From Pseudomonadota bacterium (GTDB lineage: Bacteria > Desulfobacterota > Syntrophobacteria > Syntrophobacterales > Syntrophobacteraceae): a DNA stretch of 7,911 bases. Every line of letters starts with the position of its first letter. The stretch's first letter is position 1. The stretch is from NCBI GenBank assembly GCA_023442755.1, contig JAEZXS010000365.1:1-7911 (forward strand). Direction: 5' to 3'. The position numbers and the translations under genes were made by a program. The notes under the pieces are model-generated. The model saw only the letters and a list, made by a program, of their open reading frames with translations, was not told where the DNA came from and made no database searches. Of the stretch, positions 1-7,081 are shown one piece after another.

Positions 1-2
1 AG

Positions 3-1910
3 ATCAAAACCGAGCTGCATTACACGGAAATCATCGTGCCCTCGGATAACGTCTACGAATTCGTATATCCGACCGTGGTCGGCCCGCGGTACTCGAACCA
101 GCCCGCCGCAACGGCGCCCGCCTCGGAGAAGTGGTCCCGGAATCCTTATCTGCACCAGGGTGAGCCCCCAACCTATTCATTCGCGATCAAAGCCAGGGTG
201 AACGCCGGTCTTCCGATCCAGGACATGAGCTGCCCTTCCCACAAGACTGCGATCGAATACAAGGGCAAGGACTCGGCTGAAGTCGGCCTCGATCCCGTCG
301 ATCGGACCGGGGGCAACCGGGATTTCATTCTCCGCTACCGGCTCGCCGGGGATAAGATCGCATCGGGACTGCTGCTCTACGAAGGAAAGGACGAAAACTT
401 CTTCCTCCTCACCGGCCAGCCCCCAAAACGCGTGACGCAGGAATCCATGCCCCCGCGCGAATATATCTTCGTCGTGGACGTGTCCGGATCGATGCACGGA
501 TTTCCTCTGGAGATTTCCAAAAAGCTGCTCGAAGACCTGATCGGCGGACTTCGGCCCACCGACGTATTCAACGTCATGACCTTCTCCGGGGACTCGACCC
601 TTCTGTCCGAACGGTCCCTGCCGGCCAGTCCCCAAAATGTCCGGCGCGCGACCGACCTCCTGAGCCGGCTGCAGGGGGGCGGCGGCACCGAACTGCTTCC
701 CGCGATGCAGCGCGTGCTCGCCCTGCCGCGAACCGAGAACATCGCACGGACCATCGTGATTGCAACGGACGGGTTCGTGACCGTCGAACCGCAGGTTTTC
801 GACCTGATAGGCAAGCAGATCGGCAATGCCAATATCTTCTCCTTCGGCATCGGAACCGGGGTCAACCGCCACCTGATCGAAGGCATGGCCAGGATGGGCG
901 CAGGGGAACCCTTCGTCATCACTCGGCCGGATGAAGCGCCCGCTGTAGCAGCAAGGTTCCGCAAATACATCGAATCCCCGGTGCTCACGCACATCAAGGT
1001 CGGCTTCGGGGAATTCCAGGCCTATGACGTAACGCCTTCCGGAGTGCCCGATATCTTTGCGGAGCGCCCCGCGGTGGTTTTCGGAAAATGGAAGGGCAAA
1101 CCGCAGGGAACGATCACGATTTCGGGCCTGAGCGGCCGCGAAAAATACGAGCAGACGATCGATGTTTCCCAAGTCAAGCCCCAAACCGAAAACGCTGCTC
1201 TGCGGTATCTCTGGGCGCGTGCGCGGGTGGCGCAGCTCTCCGACTACAATCTGCTCGAACATTCGGACGAGAGGATAAAGGAGGTCACGGAACTGGGCCT
1301 CAAGTACAGCCTTCTCACCTCCTACACCTCCTTTGTGGCGATAGATTCCGAAGTGCGCCGCAAAGGGGGCGAGGCTGCCACCGTGAACCAGCCGCTGCCC
1401 CTGCCCGAGGGGGTTTCCGACTTCGCTCTGCCCGGAAGCCCGTCCGCACCCATGGCAATGGCCACTCCGTCCCCCTGGTATCGCTCATCGGGCGGAGGCG
1501 GGCTCAAGGCAAAGGCGAACAAGTCCGGGGGATCGCACATGGCTTTGGACATGAGCCCCGGTTATACGCCGGAACCGGAATCGACGACGACGCAGGAGGT
1601 GCATCGCCAGGCTGAACCGTCGATACAGCAGTTGACCGTCCGGGGCGCAATCCCCGAGGAAACGGTAAGAAGGATGGTCGAACAGAACCTCCAGGCTCTT
1701 CGGAATTGTTTTGCGAACGCCGCTCCAGGATCGGCTCTGACCATTGAGTTGATCATAGACAAGACCGGAGCGGTCCGCCTCGATCCGGCATCCGGGAAGA
1801 GTATCGAGAAAACCCTGCCCGACTGCATCCGTGGCCAGGTTGAGACATGGTCCTTCCCCGCGCCGAAAGACGGCAAGGCTGCACATGTGACCCTGACAGT
1901 GAAACTGTAA
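3..1910 (+). CDS. VIT/VWA domain protein with AgmX/PglI-type C-terminal domain (5' end missing)
   Basis: The reading frame is open to the left edge, and codons before the GTG at 36 already read as the end of a VIT domain (TELHYTEIIVP, then VYEFVYPTVVGPRY), so the gene begins upstream of the window. About 635 residues are visible. A VWA domain follows, with a complete metal-ion-dependent adhesion site: DVSGSM at 477-494, the Thr of GGGTE at 687-689 and the Asp of ATDGF at 768-770. A Ser/Pro/Gly-rich linker spans roughly 1375-1620. The last ~100 residues (from about 1605) match the AgmX/PglI C-terminal pattern: GAIPEETVRRMV, a Cys in LRNCF, an IDKTGAV strand turn, a second Cys in LPDCI, and WSFPAP. 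VIT-VWA proteins are usually envelope-associated and act in adhesion or protein contacts. The AgmX/PglI domain is best known from myxobacterial envelope and gliding proteins. Signal peptide and localisation cannot be seen here. There is no LPXTG-like sorting signal at the C-terminus. Exact role is unknown. Confidence 0.9.
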   Translation: MKTELHYTEIIVPSDNVYEFVYPTVVGPRYSNQPAATAPASEKWSRNPYLHQGEPPTYSFAIKARVNAGLPIQDMSCPSHKTAIEYKGKDSAEVGLDPVDRTGGNRDFILRYRLAGDKIASGLLLYEGKDENFFLLTGQPPKRVTQESMPPREYIFVVDVSGSMHGFPLEISKKLLEDLIGGLRPTDVFNVMTFSGDSTLLSERSLPASPQNVRRATDLLSRLQGGGGTELLPAMQRVLALPRTENIARTIVIATDGFVTVEPQVFDLIGKQIGNANIFSFGIGTGVNRHLIEGMARMGAGEPFVITRPDEAPAVAARFRKYIESPVLTHIKVGFGEFQAYDVTPSGVPDIFAERPAVVFGKWKGKPQGTITISGLSGREKYEQTIDVSQVKPQTENAALRYLWARARVAQLSDYNLLEHSDERIKEVTELGLKYSLLTSYTSFVAIDSEVRRKGGEAATVNQPLPLPEGVSDFALPGSPSAPMAMATPSPWYRSSGGGGLKAKANKSGGSHMALDMSPGYTPEPESTTTQEVHRQAEPSIQQLTVRGAIPEETVRRMVEQNLQALRNCFANAAPGSALTIELIIDKTGAVRLDPASGKSIEKTLPDCIRGQVETWSFPAPKDGKAAHVTLTVKL

Positions 1911-1928
1911 AAGTAGCCTATACATTAC

Positions 1929-1957
1929 TCCCCCGTGCCCGTTCCGGGCGCGGGGGA
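1929..1957 (+). terminator. Probable intrinsic terminator after the VWA gene
   Basis: A 12-bp GC-rich stem (1930-1941 pairing with 1945-1956, one T-G wobble, TTC loop), plus a closing T-A pair at 1929/1957, begins 19 nt after the VWA stop codon. The downstream tract (AATTCCTCCTT) is pyrimidine-rich but is not a clean run of T, so efficiency is uncertain. It separates the VWA gene from the redox cluster. Confidence 0.65.
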
Positions 1958-2051
1958 ATTCCTCCTTCAACCGTTTCCCGCCCGCAACAACTATACGCTT
2001 ATCTAACAAAGGATAAAAAATCTCCAACAGGGAAGGTTGTTGAAAAAGGTC

Positions 2052-2080
2052 TTGACTATACAATTTCGATCGTTCAACAT
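2052..2080 (+). promoter_or_regulatory. Weak sigma-70-like promoter candidate
   Basis: TTGACT at 2052-2057 matches the -35 consensus at five of six bases. Seventeen bases downstream, CAACAT (2075-2080) is only a poor -10 element. The position, at the start of the AT-rich zone and after the preceding gene's terminator, suits a promoter for the redox cluster, but it would imply a leader of more than 300 nt. This is a guess from consensus resemblance only. Confidence 0.2.
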
Positions 2081-2096
2081 AAGTAAAACATGAAAA

Positions 2097-2190
2097 TGCT
2101 GAAGCATTATATCAGTTTTGACACAACGCTTCAGCAAATTCGACTTTCTTCTAATGGAAATGAATGTCGGCTTATTTATCGAGTCGAATT
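2097..2190. repeat. Two abutting 9-bp inverted repeats
   Basis: The first repeat is TGCTGAAGC at 2097-2105 with its exact reverse complement at 2128-2136, separated by 22 nt. The second is AATTCGACT at 2137-2145 with its exact reverse complement at 2182-2190, separated by 36 nt. The right arm of the first ends at the base before the left arm of the second. In RNA they could form two adjacent stem-loops. In DNA the first pair is spaced 31 bp start to start, about three helical turns, which would suit a dimeric regulator. A TTGACA hexamer (2118-2123) lies inside the first loop. No known regulator motif is recognised. Confidence 0.4.
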
Positions 2191-2417
2191 CGGATATATA
2201 CAGAACAAAAAATAGAGACCAAGCGAGGCATAATCAAAAATTATAATTAATTTACATATATAGTTTCAAGCTCCTCTCGTATTCCGGGAACTTCCTTTGT
2301 ACGAGTAGGACCGTGTGTCTGTTCAGCGAAGATCAGCTCTGTAACGAGTACTCATATTCCAATGTGGAGTTTCAGACAGGCAGAGTTTCGAAGGCACGGG
2401 TTTTACGCAAAACACTC

Positions 2418-2423
2418 AGGAGG
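2418..2423 (+). promoter_or_regulatory. Ribosome-binding site deciding the start at 2430
   Basis: AGGAGG lies 6 nt before the ATG at 2430. It supports that start over the in-frame upstream start at 2313, whose extra 39 codons carry no recognisable domain and would bury the Tat motif inside the protein. Confidence 0.85.
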
Positions 2424-2429
2424 AATGCC

Positions 2430-3170
2430 ATGAGCGAAAGGAGTCCGGACGACGTCGATCGTCCAGAAGTCATCGATCCCAGCCGCCGTTGTTTTCTCAG
2501 AAAATCCGCCACCCTTGCCGGAGGCCTCGTTCTTGCCTCCATGCCCATTTCGGCCCCCCACAGGGCGGAAGCCGCCGGAGAGGCCGCCAAAGCTCCGGCC
2601 CCGGCCCCAATCAAACCCGAAGACCGGATGAAATACCTCTTCGCCCAGCGGGAGAACTGCACGGGATGCAGGGCCTGCGAATACGCCTGTTCGCAGTACC
2701 ACGAAAAGGGCGTCGTACGGCCGTCGGTAGCCCGAATCCACGTCAAGCGGTTCCATTCGGTCATCGACGTTCCGGTGATATGCTGGCACTGCGACGATTC
2801 CCCGTGCGTCAAGGCATGCCCGACCAATCCCAAAGCCATTGCCAAGGACAAGGACACCAACGTCATCAAATACATCGATGACAAGACCTGCCTGGGCGCA
2901 AAGTGCAACAAGTGCATCGAGGCCTGCCCGTCCCAGTTCCTCCGGCGGCATCCCGACACCGGCTGGCCGATGTTCTGCGACCTGTGCGACGGCGATCCGC
3001 AGTGCGTGAAGGCGTGTAAAACCTGGGCCGAGGACACGGCGGCCACCCTGCGCACGAACAAATTGGGTTTTGGCGTGAATATGGCCTACCGTGAAGTTAC
3101 CCCGAAGGAAGCCGCCAAGGCTCTGCAGCTAAACCTGTTCTACCCCAATAAAGATGGGGAAAGGAGGTAA
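2430..3170 (+). CDS. Tat-signal polyferredoxin, four [4Fe-4S] sites, partner of the AOR subunit
   Basis: This 246-residue protein is the probable electron-transfer subunit for the pterin enzyme encoded next. Residues 18-25 (SRRCFLRK) plus the following hydrophobic stretch and an Ala-rich end near residue 50 form a twin-arginine signal. Four cysteine groups follow: CX2CX2CX3C at 77-87, CX2CX4CX3C at 118-130, CX4CX2CX3C at 154-166 and CX2CX5CX3C at 183-196. This is the DmsB/YdhY-type pattern of Fe-S subunits that carry electrons to or from a molybdo- or tungstopterin subunit. The gene is 5 bp from the AOR gene and ends inside that gene's ribosome-binding site, so the two are almost certainly co-translated. 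The Tat signal suggests export in folded, cluster-loaded form, possibly with the AOR subunit as passenger. In arrangement the pair resembles E. coli YdhY-YdhV. Family and cluster count are seen in the sequence; partner and location are inferred. Confidence 0.9.
   Translation: MSERSPDDVDRPEVIDPSRRCFLRKSATLAGGLVLASMPISAPHRAEAAGEAAKAPAPAPIKPEDRMKYLFAQRENCTGCRACEYACSQYHEKGVVRPSVARIHVKRFHSVIDVPVICWHCDDSPCVKACPTNPKAIAKDKDTNVIKYIDDKTCLGAKCNKCIEACPSQFLRRHPDTGWPMFCDLCDGDPQCVKACKTWAEDTAATLRTNKLGFGVNMAYREVTPKEAAKALQLNLFYPNKDGERR
3161..3168 (+). promoter_or_regulatory. Perfect Shine-Dalgarno for the AOR gene
   Basis: AAGGAGGT, fully complementary to the usual 16S rRNA 3' end, lies 7 nt before the ATG at 3176 and overlaps the last codons of the upstream Fe-S gene. 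It fixes the start and predicts strong, coupled translation of the catalytic subunit. Confidence 0.85.
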
Positions 3171-3175
3171 TCACC

Positions 3176-4990
3176 ATGGCAGAACCCAAAGGCGGATACT
3201 TCGGTAAGATGCTGGAAATAGACCTGACCGCGGGCAAGACCAACGTGCGCTCGCTCGATGAGGCCATACTGAGAGACTACATCGGAGGAGAGGGCCTGGG
3301 CGCCTATCTTCTGTACAAAGAACTTCCTCCCAAGACCGATCCATTGTCGCCGGGAAACATTTTCCTCATTCTCCCCGGCCCGTTCAACGGCACGTCCTGT
3401 CCAGCGACCCGGCTCAACGTCTCCTTCAAGAGCCCGCACACCGGAATTTACGGCCATTCCCAGGTGGGCGGCAACGCCGGCAACGAGTTCAAATGGGCGG
3501 GATGGGACGCAGTCATGCTCAAGGGTAAGGCCCCTCAGCCCGTCTATATCGCCATCAACAACGACAAAGTAGAAATAAAGAATGCCCAGGCGATGTGGGG
3601 TAAGGACACCTACACGACCGACGAAATGATCAAGCAGGATCTGAAAGACGACGACTACAAGACGATGGTCATCGGTCCGGCGGGCGAGAACGGCGTATTC
3701 TATTCCTGCATCATCGTCGACCGGTTCCGCGCCGCGGGACGCAGCGGCGGCGGAGCGGTGCTCGGCAGCAAGAACGTCAAGGCAATCGCGGTGAAGGGCT
3801 CAAAGTCCATACCTGTGGTCAATGTCGCCGAATACAACAAGGCAACGCTCGAAGCCAAGCAGCTGGCGGCCAGTGTCGAGGCATGGCAGGGAATCAAGCG
3901 CTGGGGCACGGCCGGCCTCATGGAATTTGCAAACTACGTTGCCGGCAGCCTCGTCACAAAGAACTACCAGACGACATGGTACCCAGACGTCAACCTGATC
4001 GGCGGCGAGGAGGCATCGCGCACCTTCTGGAAGCGCCACGTAGCCTGCCCCAACTGCCCGGTCCACTGCATGAAACTCGGCGTCATCCGCACCGGGGGCA
4101 ACTATGACGGCCTCATCGCCGAAGGTCCCGAATACGAGACCGGCGTGCTTCTAGGCAGCAATCTCGGGATCACGGAGTTCGACGGCTATATGAAGGGCAT
4201 CGAGAATTGCGATGCCCTGGGACTGGACGCCATCTCTTGCGGCAACACCATCGGCTTCACAATGGAACTGATGGAGCGCGGCATCCTCACTCCCGCCGAC
4301 CTGGACGGCATGAAGCTCGAATGGGGCGACACCGATGCCGTTATAGCCCTGCAGGAAAAGATCGCCTTCAAAAAGGGAAAAGCCGGCGAACTGCTCTCCC
4401 TGGGCGTCAAGCGCATGTCTGAAAAAATCGGCAAGGACTCTGCCAAGTACGCGATCCACGTCAAGGGCCAGGAACTTGCAGCCCACGATCCGCGCGGTTT
4501 CAAGCCCCGCGGCGTGAGCTACGCGATGGGCCAGCTCGGCGGCTGCCACCATGAAGGGAACACCCCTGAGCAGCAGGCAGTGTGGGCGTACCTGAGTTCG
4601 ATGGTAATGTGCTCCTTCATAGCGGGCGTGCCCTTTGCGAAGCGAAATCCCGGGATCGTGTGCGACATGCTCAACCCGCTCACCGGCTGGAACACGACAC
4701 CGGAGGAATACTGGGCGACGGCGAAGCGCATGATCACGGCGATGCGCGCCTTCAACATCCGCGAGGCGGGAATTTCCCGCAAAGACGACATCCTGCCCGT
4801 GCGGCTGCGCACCGAAACGCTTCCCGAAGGACCGAAAAAGGGCTCGGTGTTCACTGACGAGGACACCAAGAAGATGCAGGATGAATACTACGCCTACTAC
4901 GGATGGGACGAAAACGGCATCCCGACCGAGGAAACGCTCAAGAAGCTCAAACTCGACTTCACCATAGCGGACGTCCGCAAAAAAGCGTAA
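3176..4990 (+). CDS. Aldehyde:ferredoxin oxidoreductase family protein (W/Mo bis-pterin catalytic subunit)
   Basis: This 604-residue protein has the usual length and order of the AOR family. The N-terminal pterin-binding half shows GGNAGNEFKWAGWD at 98-111 and AGRSGGGAVLGSKN at 187-200, the family's glycine-rich cofactor segments. The C-terminal half carries the [4Fe-4S] ligands: C291, C294 and C298 (CPNCPVHC) plus the distant C479 (MVMCSF). Spacing closely follows the four cysteines of Pyrococcus AOR. EGPEYE at 316-321 is the conserved acidic active-site region, and GGCHHEG around 457-460 supplies histidines near where AOR has its catalytic one. The reaction is likely interconversion of an aldehyde and a carboxylic acid with a low-potential carrier. 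The substrate cannot be read from sequence, and W versus Mo is undetermined. No signal peptide is present, so export would need the Tat-bearing partner. BamB-type benzoyl-CoA reductases are a related possibility, but I see no other bam genes. Confidence 0.95.
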   Translation: MAEPKGGYFGKMLEIDLTAGKTNVRSLDEAILRDYIGGEGLGAYLLYKELPPKTDPLSPGNIFLILPGPFNGTSCPATRLNVSFKSPHTGIYGHSQVGGNAGNEFKWAGWDAVMLKGKAPQPVYIAINNDKVEIKNAQAMWGKDTYTTDEMIKQDLKDDDYKTMVIGPAGENGVFYSCIIVDRFRAAGRSGGGAVLGSKNVKAIAVKGSKSIPVVNVAEYNKATLEAKQLAASVEAWQGIKRWGTAGLMEFANYVAGSLVTKNYQTTWYPDVNLIGGEEASRTFWKRHVACPNCPVHCMKLGVIRTGGNYDGLIAEGPEYETGVLLGSNLGITEFDGYMKGIENCDALGLDAISCGNTIGFTMELMERGILTPADLDGMKLEWGDTDAVIALQEKIAFKKGKAGELLSLGVKRMSEKIGKDSAKYAIHVKGQELAAHDPRGFKPRGVSYAMGQLGGCHHEGNTPEQQAVWAYLSSMVMCSFIAGVPFAKRNPGIVCDMLNPLTGWNTTPEEYWATAKRMITAMRAFNIREAGISRKDDILPVRLRTETLPEGPKKGSVFTDEDTKKMQDEYYAYYGWDENGIPTEETLKKLKLDFTIADVRKKA

Positions 4991-4997
4991 AATCATC

Positions 4998-5020
4998 GCC
5001 GGGGTCGTCTTGGCCCCGGC
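4998..5020 (+). terminator. GC hairpin after the AOR gene (weak terminator or processing hairpin)
   Basis: Nine base pairs (4998-5006 with 5012-5020, one T-G wobble) enclose a 5-nt loop, starting 8 nt after the AOR stop codon. The following TCCAATCTCTCT is not a T run, so full termination is doubtful. Partial attenuation or protection of the upstream mRNA's 3' end fits equally well, which would let the catalytic pair be made in excess over the downstream proteins. Confidence 0.45.
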
Positions 5021-5128
5021 TCCAATCTCTCTGACATCAACACGTTCCTCCCTTTCCGTGACGGGGAACCGGTGGGAACCGATTTTGCCCCAATTCCGCA
5101 CCAGGGGGCCGGGGGGATTTTTGCGTCT

Positions 5129-5830
5129 ATGAGCAAAGAAAAGATCCTTTCCCGCAGGGGACTGCTCCAACTTGCCGCCGGCGCCGCCGTATCGGGGACC
5201 GTACTCGGCCTGACCGCAATCGGCCGGGCAAACAACCTGCCCCGCCCACCCGGCGCACTCGAAGAACCCGAATTCCTCGCATCCTGTTCGCGCTGCCTGC
5301 GCTGCCTCGACGCATGCGCTCCGATGGCCATAAAGACCGCGCCGGTCTTCAGCGGACTCGCCAACCTCGGCACACCCGTCCTGGAGACGAACAAGTGCGT
5401 GCTGTGCATGGAATGCATCCGCACCTGCCCGACCGGGGCACTGAGCAAGATTCCCAAAACCGAAGTGGTGGTGGGGACCGCGGTCATTCTCAAGGACGTC
5501 TGCCTGGCATGGAAAAAGACGAAGCGTTGCCGGGAATGCGAGAAGGCGTGCAAGCCCGAGGCCATCGTCATGGAGGATAACCGGTTTCCCGTGGTCCGGA
5601 CGGAGAAGTGCAACGGCTGCGGCGTCTGCATGCGCCGATGTCCGACCGAGCCGAAGGCCGTCATCATCTCGGCCGAGGGGGCGAAGCGCACCCACAGGCA
5701 GGAAGGCAGGATCCTTGCGGCCCTGGAAGACCGGGTCGGTCCGTACGAGACCCCGCCTCCGACGTTTCCGCAGTGGCTCAAGATCAGGATGGAAAAACTG
5801 GCCGAGCACTACGGCATGCTGAAGAGGTGA
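5129..5830 (+). CDS. Tat-signal 4Fe-4S protein of MauM/NapG type
   Basis: This 233-residue polyferredoxin begins with a short basic region and a twin-arginine signal (SRRGLLQL at 8-15), then a hydrophobic Ala/Gly-rich stretch to about residue 34. Four cluster motifs follow: CX2CX2CX3C at 53-63, 90-100 and 161-171, and an irregular CX8CX2CX3C at 125-141. The order matches MauM/NapG proteins, periplasmic electron carriers that connect membrane quinol dehydrogenases to reductases. The ATG at 5129 gives the usual n-region length. An in-frame GTG at 5072 would add 19 residues without gain. No clear ribosome-binding site precedes the ATG (only a G-run at 5111-5116), so the start is less certain than for its neighbours. 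It sits 138 bp after the AOR gene and 3 bp before an HdrA-like gene, so it may link the two modules. No NapH-like membrane partner is visible. Confidence 0.88.
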   Translation: MSKEKILSRRGLLQLAAGAAVSGTVLGLTAIGRANNLPRPPGALEEPEFLASCSRCLRCLDACAPMAIKTAPVFSGLANLGTPVLETNKCVLCMECIRTCPTGALSKIPKTEVVVGTAVILKDVCLAWKKTKRCRECEKACKPEAIVMEDNRFPVVRTEKCNGCGVCMRRCPTEPKAVIISAEGAKRTHRQEGRILAALEDRVGPYETPPPTFPQWLKIRMEKLAEHYGMLKR

Positions 5831-5833
5831 GAA

Positions 5834-7081
5834 ATGGACACGCCCGAAAGATCCGAATTACTCCCCGTGCTCGTAGTCGGCGCAGGGGTGGCAGGCCTTA
5901 CTGCAGCCCTTGACCTGGCCAGGCTCGGCATCCCCGTGCACCTGGTGGAGCGCGATGCCCACCTGGGCGGACAGGTCATGCGCCTCGACAAGCTCTATCC
6001 GTCCGATCACTGTGCATTCTGCCCGGTGTGGACGGACGGCGCCGCCTGCCTGTCCCATCCGCTTATAACGCTGCACAATCATACCTCGCTGGAAAACCTG
6101 GAATCGGAGGGAAACGGAATCACCGCCGTGCTTTCCATCCGGAAGCCGGCAGTGGACCCCGACGCATGCGTCTTCTGCACCCGGTGCAGGGAGGCCTGTG
6201 ACGCGAAAGGTGTTCCCGGTGCGATCAAGACCCGGCCCGAAGGCATGACATGGGACCCGGCGGTCCCGCCCGCACCGGCCGTCGACGCAGGGCTGTGCTC
6301 CCGCTGCGGAGCGTGCAAAGAGGCCTGCCCCACCGCGGCGATCGATCCCGCAAGGCTCGACGCACCTGCCGAAACCCGGCGTATGGCGGTTTCCGACGTC
6401 ATCTTCGCCACCGGCTTTGCCGAGTGGAACCCCGAACCGCTTTCCGAATACGCCCCGGGCAGCCACCCGGATATTTTCACGGCCATGGACTTCGAGGCAT
6501 GGACGGCGGAAGCCGGTCCCGGAAACGGCCGGATCAGGCGCCGGTCGAACGGCGCTACGCCGCGCAGCGTCGCCTTCATCCAGTGCGCGGGCGCCCGCGA
6601 CAGGCGTTTTCTCCAGTACTGTTCCTCGGTTTGCTGCATGCACGCGCTGAAACAGGCCCGCTGGGTAAAGAGGCGGCTGCCTGACGCATCGGTTGCCATC
6701 TTCTTTACCGACCTGAGGGCCGTCGGGAAGGGCTACGAATCGTACGCCCGGGCCGCCGCGGATGAAGGGGTGTTCCTGGTGCGATCGAGGCCCGGCCTTG
6801 TTATTCCGCTTCCCGAAGAAGGAGGAGGCTCTACCCTGGCCCTGCGCTACGAAGACACGCGGTCGGGAGAAATGGTGGTTGCCGAATTCGACATGGTGGT
6901 GCTGGGAGGAGGACTGGTCTCCTGTCCGCAGCCGGGCGCAGCCGCTCTCGGGCAGGCAAGAATAAACACCTGCGGCTTTTGCCGCGAACCGGCGGACGTT
7001 TCCCAGGCCGCGGTCCAGGGGGCCACCGCCGCCGCACTCGTGGCGGCAAGGCTTGCCGAAAGATCGGGAGGCGCACTATGA
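5834..7081 (+). CDS. Short HdrA-like FAD/4Fe-4S protein (415 aa)
   Basis: The protein opens with an FAD-binding Rossmann motif (GAGVAG at 16-21, E39, LGG at 44-46). An HdrA-like cysteine segment follows (YPSDHCAFC, C60 and C63, with C72). An inserted ferredoxin domain has two CX2CX2CX3C motifs at 112-122 and 155-165. Then come the HdrA hallmarks FIQCAGARD (C251), YCSSVCCMHALKQA (C263, C267, C268) and DLRAVGKGYESY. The C-terminus closes the FAD fold with C380-X2-C383. Heterodisulfide-reductase HdrA proteins pass electrons through FAD, often with flavin-based bifurcation. Usual HdrA is around 650 residues; this one lacks the N-terminal Cys-rich domain and the C-terminal ferredoxin domain. No export signal is visible, so it is presumably cytoplasmic. 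GAGGTGA at 5824-5830 overlaps the stop of the upstream gene and supports this ATG. Electron bifurcation is possible but not shown. It could simply transfer electrons. Confidence 0.9.
   Translation: MDTPERSELLPVLVVGAGVAGLTAALDLARLGIPVHLVERDAHLGGQVMRLDKLYPSDHCAFCPVWTDGAACLSHPLITLHNHTSLENLESEGNGITAVLSIRKPAVDPDACVFCTRCREACDAKGVPGAIKTRPEGMTWDPAVPPAPAVDAGLCSRCGACKEACPTAAIDPARLDAPAETRRMAVSDVIFATGFAEWNPEPLSEYAPGSHPDIFTAMDFEAWTAEAGPGNGRIRRRSNGATPRSVAFIQCAGARDRRFLQYCSSVCCMHALKQARWVKRRLPDASVAIFFTDLRAVGKGYESYARAAADEGVFLVRSRPGLVIPLPEEGGGSTLALRYEDTRSGEMVVAEFDMVVLGGGLVSCPQPGAAALGQARINTCGFCREPADVSQAAVQGATAAALVAARLAERSGGAL

Larger units (their letters stand above)
1958..2429. other. AT-rich intergenic region, no convincing gene
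   Basis: These roughly 470 bases lie between the terminator-like hairpin and the first redox gene. From about 2040 to 2290 the composition is clearly AT-rich, unlike the GC-rich genes on both sides. It holds two inverted repeats (2097-2190), a TTGACT at 2052-2057, a TTGACA at 2118-2123 and a TATAAT at 2242-2247. None of the three sits at a good distance from a matching partner box. A 41-codon frame at 2090-2215 lacks a visible ribosome-binding site. I see no tRNA, riboswitch or insertion-sequence ends. The region most likely carries the promoter and control sites of the cluster starting at 2430. Confidence 0.6.

Noticed and set aside
177..1262. Antisense open frame opposite the VWA domain
   Set aside because: The + strand frame shows an intact MIDAS and domain order, while the antisense translation shows no motif.
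1847..2086. Open frame on the + strand running from the VWA gene end into the gap
   Set aside because: It overlaps the well-supported VWA C-terminal domain in another frame, passes through the terminator-like hairpin and has no family resemblance.
2090..2215. Small open frame of 41 codons (begins MKMLKHYISF) in the AT-rich gap
   Set aside because: No ribosome-binding site, no recognisable motif, and it coincides with the two inverted repeats. It is most likely a chance frame, though peptide evidence or conservation could revive it.
2118..2247. TTGACA (2118-2123) and TATAAT (2242-2247) as a promoter
   Set aside because: Each is a perfect hexamer but they are over 100 bp apart, and neither has a decent partner at 16-18 bp. 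They are better explained by AT-richness.
2313..2429. N-terminal extension of the first Fe-S protein from an in-frame upstream start
   Set aside because: The ATG at 2430 has an AGGAGG at ideal distance and gives a normal Tat signal. The extra residues match nothing and would put the twin arginines near residue 58.
3176..4990. Assignment as BamB of the benzoyl-CoA reductase complex
   Set aside because: The HdrA-like neighbours recall the Bam complex, but no BamF-, BamG/H/I- or ring-hydrolysis-type gene is visible, and Tat-signal Fe-S partners do not fit the Bam arrangement I know.
5072..5128. GTG start for the MauM/NapG-like protein
   Set aside because: It would add 19 residues of non-signal character before the Tat motif. 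It cannot be ruled out fully because the ATG at 5129 lacks a clear ribosome-binding site.
4151..5809. Long antisense open frame (over 500 codons) across the AOR and MauM/NapG-like genes
   Set aside because: It is an opposite-strand shadow produced by GC-rich codon bias. It spans two clear genes and an intergenic gap, and its translation has no domain.
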